Source of the DNA: Gemmatimonadota bacterium
GTDB taxonomy: Bacteria; Gemmatimonadota; Gemmatimonadetes; Gemmatimonadales; GWC2-71-9
Length of the DNA stretch: 64,000 bases
Reading direction: 5' to 3'
NCBI GenBank assembly: GCA_029863245.1
Contig: JAOTVV010000014.1
Coordinates: forward strand, 16,781-80,780
Below the pieces are notes generated by a model. That model had not been told where the DNA came from and ran no database searches. It worked only from the letters and a program-made list of their open reading frames with translations. The first letter of the stretch is position 1; each line of letters opens with the position of its first letter. Below are positions 1-8,385 of this stretch, piece after piece. Made by a program: the position numbers and the translations under genes.

Positions 1-519
1 TTCGGGCTCAGGTTCCAACACAAACGGCTCGTGGTGAGCGGGTTGCTCGACTGGTCGTACGGCGGCGACCTGTACAACGGGACCCGGCAGTGGGCGTTCC
101 AGGCCACCCGCGACCGCGCGCAAGACCAGGCCGGTAAGCCCCAAAACGATGCACCGTGCGGCGTGGTCGCGGATCCAATGCCGGCCTGTCCCCAGAAGCC
201 GCTGGGGTACTACGCCGTCGGGTTCTACAACGGTCTCGATCCGAGCGACTTCTTCGTCGAGAACGGGTCCTACGCCAAGCTCAAAGAGCTGTCGGTCCAC
301 TACACCTTCGTGAGCGACCAGCTCCGGTCAATCGGATTGGGAGGGATCGGTTCGATACGGCTCGGGTTCATCGCCCGCAATCTGTTCACGATCACCAACT
401 ACTCCGGGCTCGATCCGGAAGTCTCTGGCCTTTTCGGCGATCCGTTCCAGGTCAGGATGGACTGGTTCCAGTATCCGCAATTCCGGACCTACTCGACCGT
501 CGTCGAGTTCACATTCTGA
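1..519 (+). CDS. SusC/RagA-type TonB-dependent receptor, C-terminal part
   Basis: The reading frame is open from the first base of the window, so only the last 172 residues are seen. The visible part is rich in aromatic residues and beta-strand-like segments (LLDWSYGGDLYNGTRQW near the start, NLFTITNYSGLDPEV in the middle) and ends in Phe (VVEFTF), as expected for the last strand of an outer-membrane beta barrel. The NLFTITNYSGLDPE type of motif is common at the end of SusC-family TonB-linked receptors. A SusD-like gene begins 13 bases downstream, which supports a SusC/SusD uptake pair. Plug, TonB box and signal peptide lie outside the window. The substrate cannot be told from this fragment. 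Confidence 0.88.
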   Translation, partial: FGLRFQHKRLVVSGLLDWSYGGDLYNGTRQWAFQATRDRAQDQAGKPQNDAPCGVVADPMPACPQKPLGYYAVGFYNGLDPSDFFVENGSYAKLKELSVHYTFVSDQLRSIGLGGIGSIRLGFIARNLFTITNYSGLDPEVSGLFGDPFQVRMDWFQYPQFRTYSTVVEFTF

Positions 520-532
520 GGGGACGCCCGTC

Positions 533-2263
533 ATGAAACCACAAACGAAGATTCCCATGCTGCGGGTGGTGGCCCGGACCTCCGCCGCACTGCTGATCCT
601 GGTGGGCGGCGGGTGCGAGCTGGACGTCCAGAACCCGAATGCGCCCGACGCGCCGCGCGCCTTCAACGACCCGGCCGGGCTCGAACAGTTGCTCGGCGGC
701 GCTTTCCGAGCCTGGGTCGAGACCCGCGCCAATTATTACATCATGGCCCTGAACATGCAGGCCGACAACTACACCGCCTCGTGGAACAACGCGGCCATCC
801 GGTACTATAGCTCCGTGGGCTCAGACTGCCCGTTGCGCTGCGGCTGGAATAACAGCGTCACGGCGGCCGACGCCGGGCTGGCTGTGGAGAGTTCGTGGTA
901 CGGCTACAACACGGTGCTCTCCTCGGCGAACGATGTGCTCGTCGCCGTCGCCGGCGGTCTCTGCTTCGATGCCGATTGCTCCGCCGACAACACCCTGACG
1001 GCGCGCAACGTGGCGATCGCCAAGATGTTGCAGGGAATGGCTTTTTCCGGCATCGCCCTCCTGTACGACCAGGGCTTTATCGTCGACGAGACCACCGACC
1101 TGAGCGACCCCCTCGCCCTCTCCTTCAATACTAGGGAGGAGATGCGGGATGCCGCCCTGGCGAAGTTCGAGGCGGCGTGGACTGAGGCCGGTGCGCAGAG
1201 CTGGACGACGCCCAGCGAGTGGATGGGCGTCGGTGCCGGGACATCCTACTCCAACGAGCGGATCCGTCAGGTCATCCGGACCATGCAGGCCGAGCTGATC
1301 GCCCTGTGGCCGCGGAACGGCGCGGAGAATGCCCAGGCCGCGTGGAATCAGGTGGCGACGTTTGCGTCGCAGGGGATCAGCAGCCCCGCCGCGGGATTCG
1401 ATTGGGAGTTCTACATCGACGAGGGTGCCAGCGAGTGCGGCGTAGACTGCGTCAAGACATGGGGCAACTCGATCGGCACCGTGCGGGTCGACACCCGGCT
1501 GGCCTCAATCCTTGCGACCAACCATGCGGATCCTTGGCCGGAGCCGGCCGGCAATCCGTGCCCGACGGTATCGGCGGATAAGCGCGTGGGCGACGGCTCG
1601 TGGGGGCCGGCAGACGACTTCAACGGTTATGCCACCACGGCGGCGACGGCCAACGCGGGCACTGACTTCGCCTGCTCCGGCGTCGTGATCTTTCCACCGG
1701 CGCGCGGCCAATACCACCAGAGCAACCTCGTGCACGTCCGCTACGAGCGCCTAGCCTACGTGGGTGAGAACCTGCCGACCTCTGACGCCACCGGGCAGGA
1801 TCCGCTCTACACGGTTCAGATGAACGACCTGTTGTGGGCGGAGGGGCTGATCCGGAGCGGCGGTAGCAAGGCGCAGGCCGCTCAACTCATCAACAACAGC
1901 CGGGTGGGGCGGGGCGGGTTGCCGCCGCTCACCGGCGGCGAGAGCGACGCGGAGCTGCTCGCCGCGCTCCAATACGAGCAGGAGATCGAGTTCATGGGTC
2001 AGGGCACGACGCCGTTCTTCAACCGGCGCCGCATCGATGGGCTGATCCAAGACACGCCAAGGCACATGCCCGTGCCGGATAAGGAGCTGTCCGTGCTCGT
2101 GCGCGAGGTCTACACGTTCGGCGGGCCGAGCGCACCCGAAATGTCGGTCACGGCGAACGGCAAGGGGGCGGATGGCACGAGTCGTGGCCGCGTCCAATCG
2201 GTCCGGGAGATCTGGGAGCATTACCGAGCTCTGGCACGAGAAGCGGCCAGGAGACAGTACTAG
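533..2263 (+). CDS. SusD/RagB-like outer-membrane lipoprotein
   Basis: A 576-residue protein that starts with a basic region and hydrophobic stretch ending in the lipobox VGGGC (Cys28), so it should be a lipoprotein. The region after the Cys (NPNAPDA, then a helical segment LEQLLGGAFRAW) resembles the SusD-like N terminus, and the C-terminal part has the usual LINNSRVGRGGLPPLTG and QEIEFMGQG motifs of the SusD/RagB helical fold. SusD proteins sit on top of the SusC barrel and capture the nutrient. It lies 13 bases after the SusC gene, presumably in one operon. It has more Cys than usual (pairs near residues 98-102, 143-148 and 301-305), which suggests disulfides in the exported protein. Substrate unknown. 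Confidence 0.9.
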   Translation: MKPQTKIPMLRVVARTSAALLILVGGGCELDVQNPNAPDAPRAFNDPAGLEQLLGGAFRAWVETRANYYIMALNMQADNYTASWNNAAIRYYSSVGSDCPLRCGWNNSVTAADAGLAVESSWYGYNTVLSSANDVLVAVAGGLCFDADCSADNTLTARNVAIAKMLQGMAFSGIALLYDQGFIVDETTDLSDPLALSFNTREEMRDAALAKFEAAWTEAGAQSWTTPSEWMGVGAGTSYSNERIRQVIRTMQAELIALWPRNGAENAQAAWNQVATFASQGISSPAAGFDWEFYIDEGASECGVDCVKTWGNSIGTVRVDTRLASILATNHADPWPEPAGNPCPTVSADKRVGDGSWGPADDFNGYATTAATANAGTDFACSGVVIFPPARGQYHQSNLVHVRYERLAYVGENLPTSDATGQDPLYTVQMNDLLWAEGLIRSGGSKAQAAQLINNSRVGRGGLPPLTGGESDAELLAALQYEQEIEFMGQGTTPFFNRRRIDGLIQDTPRHMPVPDKELSVLVREVYTFGGPSAPEMSVTANGKGADGTSRGRVQSVREIWEHYRALAREAARRQY

Positions 2264-2295
2264 GCCGCACCGTACCGCAGGGTGGAACAGAGAGA

Positions 2296-2317
2296 GGGGC
2301 GGGAGCAATCCCGCCCC
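2296..2317. terminator. Hairpin terminator between the convergent SusD and CRTAC1-like genes
   Basis: Perfect 9-bp stem (GGGGCGGGA / TCCCGCCCC) with a GCAA tetraloop, followed on the + strand by TTCTTC. It starts 33 bases after the SusD stop and ends 52 bases before the end of the convergent CRTAC1-like gene, so it may serve both strands. Confidence 0.8.
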
Positions 2318-2368
2318 TTCTTCATCTCCCCCGCTCGCGGCAGTGGTGCCTCCGCCGCGCGGCCACTC

Positions 2369-5300
2369 TTAGCGCTCGTCCGACAAGATTCCCACCGTGA
2401 CCTCCGCTTGGCCGGGCGCCAGCGGGACCATCTGCTCGCGACCGCCGGGCCACCGGATCCACAACCCGGTGGGCTCACCGGCACGCCCCAAGACCTGCAC
2501 GGCTCCGTTCTGCGACCAGTACCCCGAGCCCGCCTGCACCTCCCGGACCGGCCCGTCCAGGCCCCCGTAACGCAACCGGATCTGCGAGCCGATCCCGGTT
2601 GGGTTGCCCGCCGGCCCAACCAGTCGAACCCTAAGACCGGGGATGGCACTGGCGTTCCGGAACAGGCGCGTGGCAGCCCCATTCTGAGTGACGGCCAGAT
2701 CGAGCCGCCCGTCACCGTCGAAGTCCGCGTACGCCGCCCCCCGCTGCTCGCCATAGACGATCAAGCCCGAGCGCTGCCCCGGCACGGGTGCGAGTCCCCC
2801 CGCACCGTCGCCGAGGAGCAGGAGGCTCCGCCCTGCATCGTGCCGCGGCGTGGCGACATCTGTGGCAAAGAAGTTCTGGCTCAGGAAGACGTCCTCGTTC
2901 CCGTCGCCGTCGAAGTCGGCGACGCCGGCGTAGAAGGCGGGCGCAAACTGAGCCTCGAGAGGCAGTGACCGCGCTTCAAACTGATCCCCACGGTTGAGGA
3001 AGATCATGTGGTCCATGTTCGTGGCGCCGAGCCTGATCGCCCCGCGGGCAAACGTGCCGAGGATCTGATCCATACTCGCATCCGCGTAGGCCCCGAAGGT
3101 TCGGAGCCGCTGGGCAGCGGCGGGAAACGCCAGGCCGACCCGCTCGAAGGAGCCCAGCGGTGCCACATTGCCGATCCGGGGGTCCTCCTGTGCGAGCACG
3201 CCGGTGGGACGGGCACGCTCGAAGAAGCCGGCGTAGAGGAGCAACGGCCGGCCGTCGGTCGCGCGGTAGCCGGTGTTTCGACCCCAGCTCGTCGCGACGA
3301 TGTCGAGCCGGCCGTCGGCGTCCAAGTCGCCGGTGGCCAGCCCGTTCCACCGGCTGTACAGCCCGGCGAGGCCCGGCATCTCCGGCGCGGGGCGGAACCG
3401 GCCGCCGTCGTTCGAGAAAATGCGGACGGTTCCCCACTCGATGGCCACAATGAGCTCCGGCCAGCCGTCAGCGTCGAGGTCGGTGAACAGCGCTGCGGAG
3501 ACCATCCCGACGCCTCGGAGCAGGCGATTGTTCGCGGAGTCGGGTACTAGTCGCCCGGCTTCGTTGCGGTACAGCCGGGACGACGGGGAGAGGGGGTACG
3601 CGCCCGGGAAGACCCTCCCGCCGACGAACACGTCCAGGTCGCCGTCCCCGTCGTAGTCTGCGAGGGCGAGCGGACCCGCGCTCGCCGTGTCGCCTGCGAC
3701 CAGCTCGGTGGTTGCCCCGGTGGCTAGCGAATAGGCGACTACGCTGGGCACGGCCAACGCCTGGCTCGTCGTGGCCGTCTCGTAGTTCGACACCCCCGCG
3801 ATCGCCATCCGCCCACCCCGGCCGTCGGGCCAGCCCAGCACGGTAGTGAGGTCCCCAGGGGCTGGGGGCAGACGCGCGGGGGCTCGGGTGAGACGGCCAG
3901 CCCTGTTGCGGAACCAGGCCAATGTGCTGCTCTGGCCGGCCCCGACGATCAGGTCTTCTTGACCGTCCCCATCCACGTCGTCCCAGGCGATTCCCGGCCC
4001 GAGCTGGCTGAGCGCATTGGGGAGGAGTAGCTGGCGGGCGTAGTCATCGAAGAAGGGCTCGGTGTGGCGGTGGCCGCCGAGCTGGCCGGAGACGTCCTCG
4101 AACAGCGTCGGGCCCGGCGCCGCTGGCCGATCCGATACCGGCTGCGCGGAGGTCTGGTCGACCTCGTAGAGTCGGCCAGGCGAAGCGCCGGTGATCACCG
4201 TGCGACCGCCGTCGCGCCAATCCACCTCGATCGTCAGCTCCGTTGCCGTCCCCGTCGCGAACGTGAGGAGGGCTTCCGAGCCCGAGAGATACAGACCGCC
4301 GGCAATGACCTCCCGCTGCTGGATGGGGACCGGGCCACCAAGTACCCTCACGCGGCTCCCGATGCCAAAGGTGTTCGGCGCCTTGCCGCGGAGCCGCACC
4401 GCGATCCGCGGCGCAGTGGCATCGTTCCGGAGAACCGCCGCTGGCGTGCCGAGCCGGTTGATCACGACGTCCAGGTCGCCGTCCCCATCCAGATCGCCAA
4501 CCGCCATTCCGTGGGACACGTCCTCTCCCACGTCGAAGCGCCAGGCCCGGCTCGCATCCTCGAAGCTCAGGTCCCCGCGGTTCCGGAACGCCACGTTCGC
4601 CAGTGGCAGAGGCGGAAACTCGAACAGCATGCGCCGCCAGTCGATCTCGTCGATCCGGTCGCGCAGGCGGTACTGCGTATCACCATCCATCACGTCCCAC
4701 AGGTGGCCCGTGCCGATGAGGATGTCCTCCCACCCGTCGAGGTCCACATCGAGGAAGAGGGTGGACCAGGACCATCCCGAGGCCCCCACGCCGGCGAGGC
4801 GCGCGATCTCCGCAACGGTGCCATCGCCGCGGTTCAGTTGCAGGGTGTTCCGCTGCATCTGGGGCCGGCCATCTCCCGGCCCGGGTCGCATCGGCGGGGC
4901 GGTGTGCGTCGGGATCTGGGTCTTGAGCCGGCGCGTGTCCTGGCTCAGCATGTCGACCTCGATGAGGTCGGGCTGGCCGTCCCGGTTCACGTCCCCCACG
5001 TCCACCGCCATCCCCGAGTTGCTGGTGGACCGGATGGCGTGCCGCGGCACCAGACGGAAGTTCCCGCGGCCGTCGTTGAGCCAGAACTGGTCGGGATCTT
5101 CGAAATCGTTGACCACGTACAGATCGGGCGCGCCGTCGCCGTTCAGGTCGGCAAGCATGGCGGCGAGACCGAAGTCCTCCGGCTCATCTGCCAGCATGCG
5201 GCCTCGCTCATCGACGAAGCGCGGGTTGCCGGCCATCGGCTCCTGGACGAACCGGCCGGCGCCGTCGTTCAGGTAGAAGAAATCGGGGTCGGCACGCTGC

Positions 5301-6052
5301 ACCAGACTGATCCCCCCGAGCTCCTCGCGGTCCACCAGCCTGTACTCGGCACGGAACTGCTCCCGTACCTCGTAGCTACGGGGGCCCAGCAGCCGCGTGA
5401 CGCGGTCGAACGCCAGCTCCTGCGGTGGGAACCGGTCGAGCGTGGTGTAGGTCTTATAGTTGGCGACGTAGAGGTCCAAGTGGCCGTCGCCATCCACGTC
5501 GGCCATGGCGATCGTCGCACTCCCGGCCGACGACGTCAGGCCTGCGGCTTCGGCTTGCTCCGCGAAGCGCCCACCGCCCTCGTTCAAGAAGAGCGCGTTC
5601 GGCCCTCCGAGAGCAACGAGGATCAGGTCCAGGTCGCGGTCTCCGTCGACATCGGCGAACGCGCAGCCGCTCGAGAACCGGTCGGGTGCCCCGACCCCGG
5701 CGGGTTGGGTTATCTCCTCGAAGCGCCACCCGCCGAGGTTGCGATAGAGAGAGTTTGGTCCTTCCGTCCGAGCGAGAAAGACATCCGGCAACTCGTCGCT
5801 GTCCACGTTCCCGAGGCACACGCCGGCACCCTGCGCCAGAATCCGGTTCCGGACTAGGAGGGACTCGCTCACCGTATTGGCGAACGTGATCCCCGTGCGA
5901 GCTGGGTCCAGCAGGGTGAAACCCGGCGTGCCGCGTCGCGACACGTCGAGCGTGCGCCAGCGGTATCCCTCTGCTTCCTGCCACGTGGTGTCGACATCGC
6001 GACCGCAGGCCAGCGCGAGGAGGGCGAGTACCAGAACCCGGCGCACGCTCAT
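2369..6052 (-). CDS. CRTAC1-like lipoprotein with FG-GAP/VCBS repeats and two ASPIC/UnbV domains
   Basis: About 1227 residues from the ATG chosen here (an in-frame GTG lies 18 bases further upstream). The N terminus MSVRRVLVLALLALACGRD is a lipoprotein signal with Cys at the lipobox. The rest holds many FG-GAP/VCBS calcium-binding type repeats (D-x-DGDGxxD, for example DVDGDGHLDLYVANY and DFDGDGNEDVFLSQN) and two ASPIC/UnbV domains, near residues 547-630 and at the C terminus near 1137-1215. The architecture therefore looks like two CRTAC1 modules in tandem. Proteins of this type are often encoded beside SusC/SusD pairs; here the gene is convergent with the SusD gene. Probably a seven-bladed propeller surface protein that binds a ligand; enzymatic activity is unknown. 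Confidence 0.88.
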   Translation of the reverse strand: MSVRRVLVLALLALACGRDVDTTWQEAEGYRWRTLDVSRRGTPGFTLLDPARTGITFANTVSESLLVRNRILAQGAGVCLGNVDSDELPDVFLARTEGPNSLYRNLGGWRFEEITQPAGVGAPDRFSSGCAFADVDGDRDLDLILVALGGPNALFLNEGGGRFAEQAEAAGLTSSAGSATIAMADVDGDGHLDLYVANYKTYTTLDRFPPQELAFDRVTRLLGPRSYEVREQFRAEYRLVDREELGGISLVQRADPDFFYLNDGAGRFVQEPMAGNPRFVDERGRMLADEPEDFGLAAMLADLNGDGAPDLYVVNDFEDPDQFWLNDGRGNFRLVPRHAIRSTSNSGMAVDVGDVNRDGQPDLIEVDMLSQDTRRLKTQIPTHTAPPMRPGPGDGRPQMQRNTLQLNRGDGTVAEIARLAGVGASGWSWSTLFLDVDLDGWEDILIGTGHLWDVMDGDTQYRLRDRIDEIDWRRMLFEFPPLPLANVAFRNRGDLSFEDASRAWRFDVGEDVSHGMAVGDLDGDGDLDVVINRLGTPAAVLRNDATAPRIAVRLRGKAPNTFGIGSRVRVLGGPVPIQQREVIAGGLYLSGSEALLTFATGTATELTIEVDWRDGGRTVITGASPGRLYEVDQTSAQPVSDRPAAPGPTLFEDVSGQLGGHRHTEPFFDDYARQLLLPNALSQLGPGIAWDDVDGDGQEDLIVGAGQSSTLAWFRNRAGRLTRAPARLPPAPGDLTTVLGWPDGRGGRMAIAGVSNYETATTSQALAVPSVVAYSLATGATTELVAGDTASAGPLALADYDGDGDLDVFVGGRVFPGAYPLSPSSRLYRNEAGRLVPDSANNRLLRGVGMVSAALFTDLDADGWPELIVAIEWGTVRIFSNDGGRFRPAPEMPGLAGLYSRWNGLATGDLDADGRLDIVATSWGRNTGYRATDGRPLLLYAGFFERARPTGVLAQEDPRIGNVAPLGSFERVGLAFPAAAQRLRTFGAYADASMDQILGTFARGAIRLGATNMDHMIFLNRGDQFEARSLPLEAQFAPAFYAGVADFDGDGNEDVFLSQNFFATDVATPRHDAGRSLLLLGDGAGGLAPVPGQRSGLIVYGEQRGAAYADFDGDGRLDLAVTQNGAATRLFRNASAIPGLRVRLVGPAGNPTGIGSQIRLRYGGLDGPVREVQAGSGYWSQNGAVQVLGRAGEPTGLWIRWPGGREQMVPLAPGQAEVTVGILSDER

Positions 6053-6070
6053 CGAGTCGGCCCAGCTCAC

Positions 6071-6425
6071 GTGCGCCGTTCGAGCACCACCCGTCCGACA
6101 CAGCTCCCGAACGCCGGGGTGGACACCGCGCTCAGGTCTTCGCTCAACTCGAACCCTCGGCGGACCGGTTCGCGTCGACGGTGCTCGCTTCGCGCTTCGG
6201 CGTCACGCATGGAGAGCAATGTAGGGCAACCGCCCGGACCGACGCCAGCATCGCGGTCCTGAGGCGGTCGAGCAGGGAGTTCCCGGTGGCCTGGTGTAGG
6301 GGGAATCAAATCGCCGAAGGAGAAGCCTGCCAGTTGGTGCTATCCATCCGGTTCGCGGCGCCTTCGGTGCGCGGGTCGAGCACAGCCTTCTAGCCTGCCG
6401 AGCGCTCGTTGGGCCGAGGGCGGCG
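6071..6425. other. Spacer with no supported gene
   Basis: About 355 bases upstream of the CRTAC1-like gene. Open frames here are short and lack a ribosome binding site or recognisable motifs. I see no RNA gene or clear promoter. Confidence 0.4.
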
Positions 6426-6611
6426 CTATGCTACCCCTTCGGCCTCATCCATCTGGTCCCACGGGGGCCTCGTCGCCGGAATCAGCACGCTACACCAACA
6501 CACGCCGCCATGGGCGGTCACCCTGGGCGTCGAGGCAGAAGGCAGCGGATAGGAGATTCGCTTTCGGTAGCTCATGAACCCGCCGCACTGGTGGCAATGA
6601 GTGTCGAGCAT
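6426..6611 (-). CDS. Small Cys-rich protein, possible zinc ribbon
   Basis: A 61-residue open frame beginning MLDTHCHQCGGFMSYRKR and containing a second Cys pair (GGVCWC). A CxxCGGF knuckle followed by CxC is what a small zinc-binding protein would show. A possible Shine-Dalgarno sequence, AAGGGGG, lies 7 bases before the ATG. It is downstream of the ABM-fold gene on the same strand but separated from it by a strong hairpin at 6642-6669, so it may depend on readthrough or its own promoter. I do not recognise the family, and the frame could be fortuitous in such GC-rich DNA. Confidence 0.4.
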   Translation of the reverse strand: MLDTHCHQCGGFMSYRKRISYPLPSASTPRVTAHGGVCWCSVLIPATRPPWDQMDEAEGVA

Positions 6612-6641
6612 ACGCCCGCCCCCTTCCTGCGAGAAGAATGA

Positions 6642-6669
6642 GAGGGGGGCGGATTTCGCCGCCCCCCTC
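6642..6669 (-). terminator. Hairpin terminator after the ABM-fold gene
   Basis: Perfect 11-bp inverted repeat (GAGGGGGGCGG / CCGCCCCCCTC) with a 6-base loop, 45 bases past the stop of the minus-strand gene at 6715-7029. On that strand it is followed by TCATTCTTCT, a weak T-rich tail. Confidence 0.75.
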
Positions 6670-6714
6670 CCCTGCAACCGACCGCCGGCTCCTCGCGAGC
6701 GAGCCCGAGCGGCC

Positions 6715-7029
6715 TTAGATGCGCGCCGCGATCTTGTGGAAGGTCGAGTTTGACACCTCCCACGTCTCCACGGTCGGCGTGCCCTCAACCACCTTGTTCA
6801 GGCTCTTCAGCACTGCCGGATAGGTATCGCGGCTATACGCGTCCGCGCTCTCTTTCCGATCCCACATGCTGATCGCCACGGCGTCGGTGCCGTTCGACCC
6901 GACGAACGCGAGCTCGTCCTTGAAACCGTTCTGCTTCCGAAGGACGGGCAGGACATCCGTCTCCAGCATCCGGGTAAACTCACCGGCCGAATTGGCCTTC
7001 AGGTGCAGCGTAACGTTGCGTGCGTACAT
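6715..7029 (-). CDS. ABM-fold (dimeric alpha-beta barrel) monooxygenase-like protein
   Basis: A 104-residue protein starting MYARNVTLHLKA. The pattern of beta strand, helix (FTRMLETDVLPVLRKQNGF), strand with LAFVGSN, AISMWDRKESADAY and a final helix matches the antibiotic-biosynthesis-monooxygenase fold, in which W in the MWD segment is commonly conserved. The ATG is preceded by AAGGAG at 6-base spacing, which decides against the in-frame TTG six bases earlier. Such proteins are small oxygenases, heme-degrading enzymes or binding proteins; which one cannot be told. It is transcribed divergently from the XRE regulator, and a near-consensus promoter lies about 60 bases upstream, so the regulator is a likely controller. 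Confidence 0.75.
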   Translation of the reverse strand: MYARNVTLHLKANSAGEFTRMLETDVLPVLRKQNGFKDELAFVGSNGTDAVAISMWDRKESADAYSRDTYPAVLKSLNKVVEGTPTVETWEVSNSTFHKIAARI

Positions 7030-7091
7030 GAACAACTCCTTGTGGTGACCAACATGAACCTCTGGACCTGCGGGTGCTTCTGAACCGGCTC

Positions 7092-7120
7092 AAAATATCT
7101 CACTTTACTAGTATTGTCAA
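7092..7120 (-). promoter_or_regulatory. Sigma70-type promoter for the ABM-fold gene
   Basis: On the minus strand: TTGACA, 17-base spacer, TATTTT. It sits in an AT-rich island unlike the rest of the window. The start point would be near 7085, leaving a leader of about 55 bases before the ATG at 7029. Confidence 0.7.
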
Positions 7121-7142
7121 GTGTGAAATCCTGCTATATATT
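7114..7142 (+). promoter_or_regulatory. Sigma70-type promoter for the XRE regulator
   Basis: On the plus strand: TTGTCA, 17-base spacer, TATATT, ending 43 bases before the GTG start at 7186. Its -35 box overlaps the -35 box of the divergent promoter at 7092-7120. An imperfect dyad (TCAC, 19 bases, GTGA) spans this region and could be an operator. Confidence 0.7.
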
Positions 7143-7185
7143 GACTTCACCAAGATTAGTTAACCAGCCCCTGGAGGAGGCGGTC

Positions 7186-8040
7186 GTGGATGTCTCGTTG
7201 GCGATCCGGCAGCGGCTCGATGAGTTGGGCCTGGAGCAGAAGGGCCTCGCCCGGGCTGCCCGCGTCACGGAGTCCTACGTCTCTCAGCTCCTGACCCGGA
7301 AGAAGGCCCCCCCCGCACCGAACCGGACGGACATCTACGACAAGATGGATAAGTTCTTGAAACTCCCGACGGGGGACCTCGCGAGGGTCGCTGACGCCCA
7401 GCGAAAGCAGGAATTGAAGCGCGAGCTGGGTGACGAGCCCACCCCCCTGTTCCGGGAAGTCAGAGCCTTGATCCTGCGCAAATGCGCTCCCAAGAGCGCA
7501 GCGCACGTCCGCGCGATCTTCGAGAAGGAGCCCTTCGGGGAGCTCGAGCGCCTGGTGACCGAGAAGCTGCTCGACGTGGTGAAGCGCGTGAGCCAGGAGG
7601 AATTGGAGAACGATGACTGGCTTCGCAAGGTGGCGCGCCTGGGCGGCTGCAGCTACGAAGAGATGCGCGTCATCGTCCTCGAGTTTCTCGATACCGACGT
7701 CTTCCATGTGTCAGCCGAACAGTGCGTCTCGTTCCTGGATCCGCTGATCTCCTTCTGGGACGTGAACCTCGCAACGTTCGGGCTGGACATCGCCTTGAAC
7801 CACCAGGTGGCCGTCGAGCATCTGAGAAGATTCGAGTTCGTCGAGAGAGGGCCTGAGGGGCCGCGCGAAGAACCGGGACTGCGGAAATTCCTGCAAGACC
7901 CTTCCCTGAGCGGCTCCGCCACCACGGAAGAACTGGAGTTCTTGAAAAAGCTGAGATTCGAGAACAAGCGGCCCACAGAGCTCTACTACTACCGCGAGCT
8001 ACAGAGTCTCCGGGATCCATTGCACTTCCGCGCCGGGTAG
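7186..8040 (+). CDS. XRE-type helix-turn-helix regulator with long C-terminal region
   Basis: 284 residues from the GTG at 7186, chosen because GGAGGAGG lies just before it and the promoter at 7114-7142 excludes earlier starts. Residues 5-45 form a Cro/XRE helix-turn-helix (AIRQRLDELGLEQKGLARAA, then VTESYVSQLL). The rest is a helical region of unknown fold, ending in a conserved-looking tail (PTELYYYRELQSLRDPLHF). The last 59 codons, the stop and about 64 downstream bases recur at 13601-13843. Within the coding part the copies differ by five substitutions, four of them synonymous, plus one indel. That suggests the tail belongs to a paralogous family under selection. It probably regulates itself and the divergent ABM-fold gene. 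Confidence 0.75.
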   Translation: MDVSLAIRQRLDELGLEQKGLARAARVTESYVSQLLTRKKAPPAPNRTDIYDKMDKFLKLPTGDLARVADAQRKQELKRELGDEPTPLFREVRALILRKCAPKSAAHVRAIFEKEPFGELERLVTEKLLDVVKRVSQEELENDDWLRKVARLGGCSYEEMRVIVLEFLDTDVFHVSAEQCVSFLDPLISFWDVNLATFGLDIALNHQVAVEHLRRFEFVERGPEGPREEPGLRKFLQDPSLSGSATTEELEFLKKLRFENKRPTELYYYRELQSLRDPLHFRAG

Positions 8041-8104
8041 AGCGCATCAGCCCACCTTCACTCGCGAGCTCGATCCCGATGAGAGGACGACGACAGCGCA
8101 CGCG
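7862..8104 (+). repeat. Direct repeat, copy 1 (3' end of XRE gene)
   Basis: About 243 bases repeated in the same orientation at 13601-13843 at roughly 94-95% identity by hand alignment. It covers the last codons of the XRE gene, its stop and about 64 bases beyond it. The two copies are 5.74 kb apart. Confidence 0.9.
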
Positions 8105-8385
8105 CTCCGGACGACCGCTGTCGATTCCACCACGCAAGCTCTCTTGCCTAGCTGGTCGAAGGCACCAACTGGCCATCGAGACGCCCAAGCATAGATCAGC
8201 AATGTTCTTGACACTGCCGCGCTGCAGTGCGGCTGGCCGAGTGGAGCCCATTTGCTCTCAGCGACTCTCTTTTGCGTGTGGCTGAGTTCGCACACCAATC
8301 GCACACCACAGATTGGTGATGTGGTGATCAGGGTTGAGAGCGCATGGCTCCGTCACGAGGTCACGCGCGATATTCCGTTGGCCGG
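8105..8385. other. Spacer downstream of the XRE gene with a compact fold
   Basis: No gene is supported. Between 8293 and 8326 a perfect 8-bp hairpin (CACCAATC / GATTGGTG) has a loop element CACCACA that can pair with TGTGGTG just after it, an H-type pseudoknot pattern. It lies 60 bases past the 3' end of the minus-strand glycosyltransferase gene. Confidence 0.4.

Noticed and set aside
4064..5857. Long open frames opposite the CRTAC1-like gene
   Set aside because: They are antisense frames kept open by high GC; the protein sequence shows no family features and the opposite strand has clear FG-GAP repeats.
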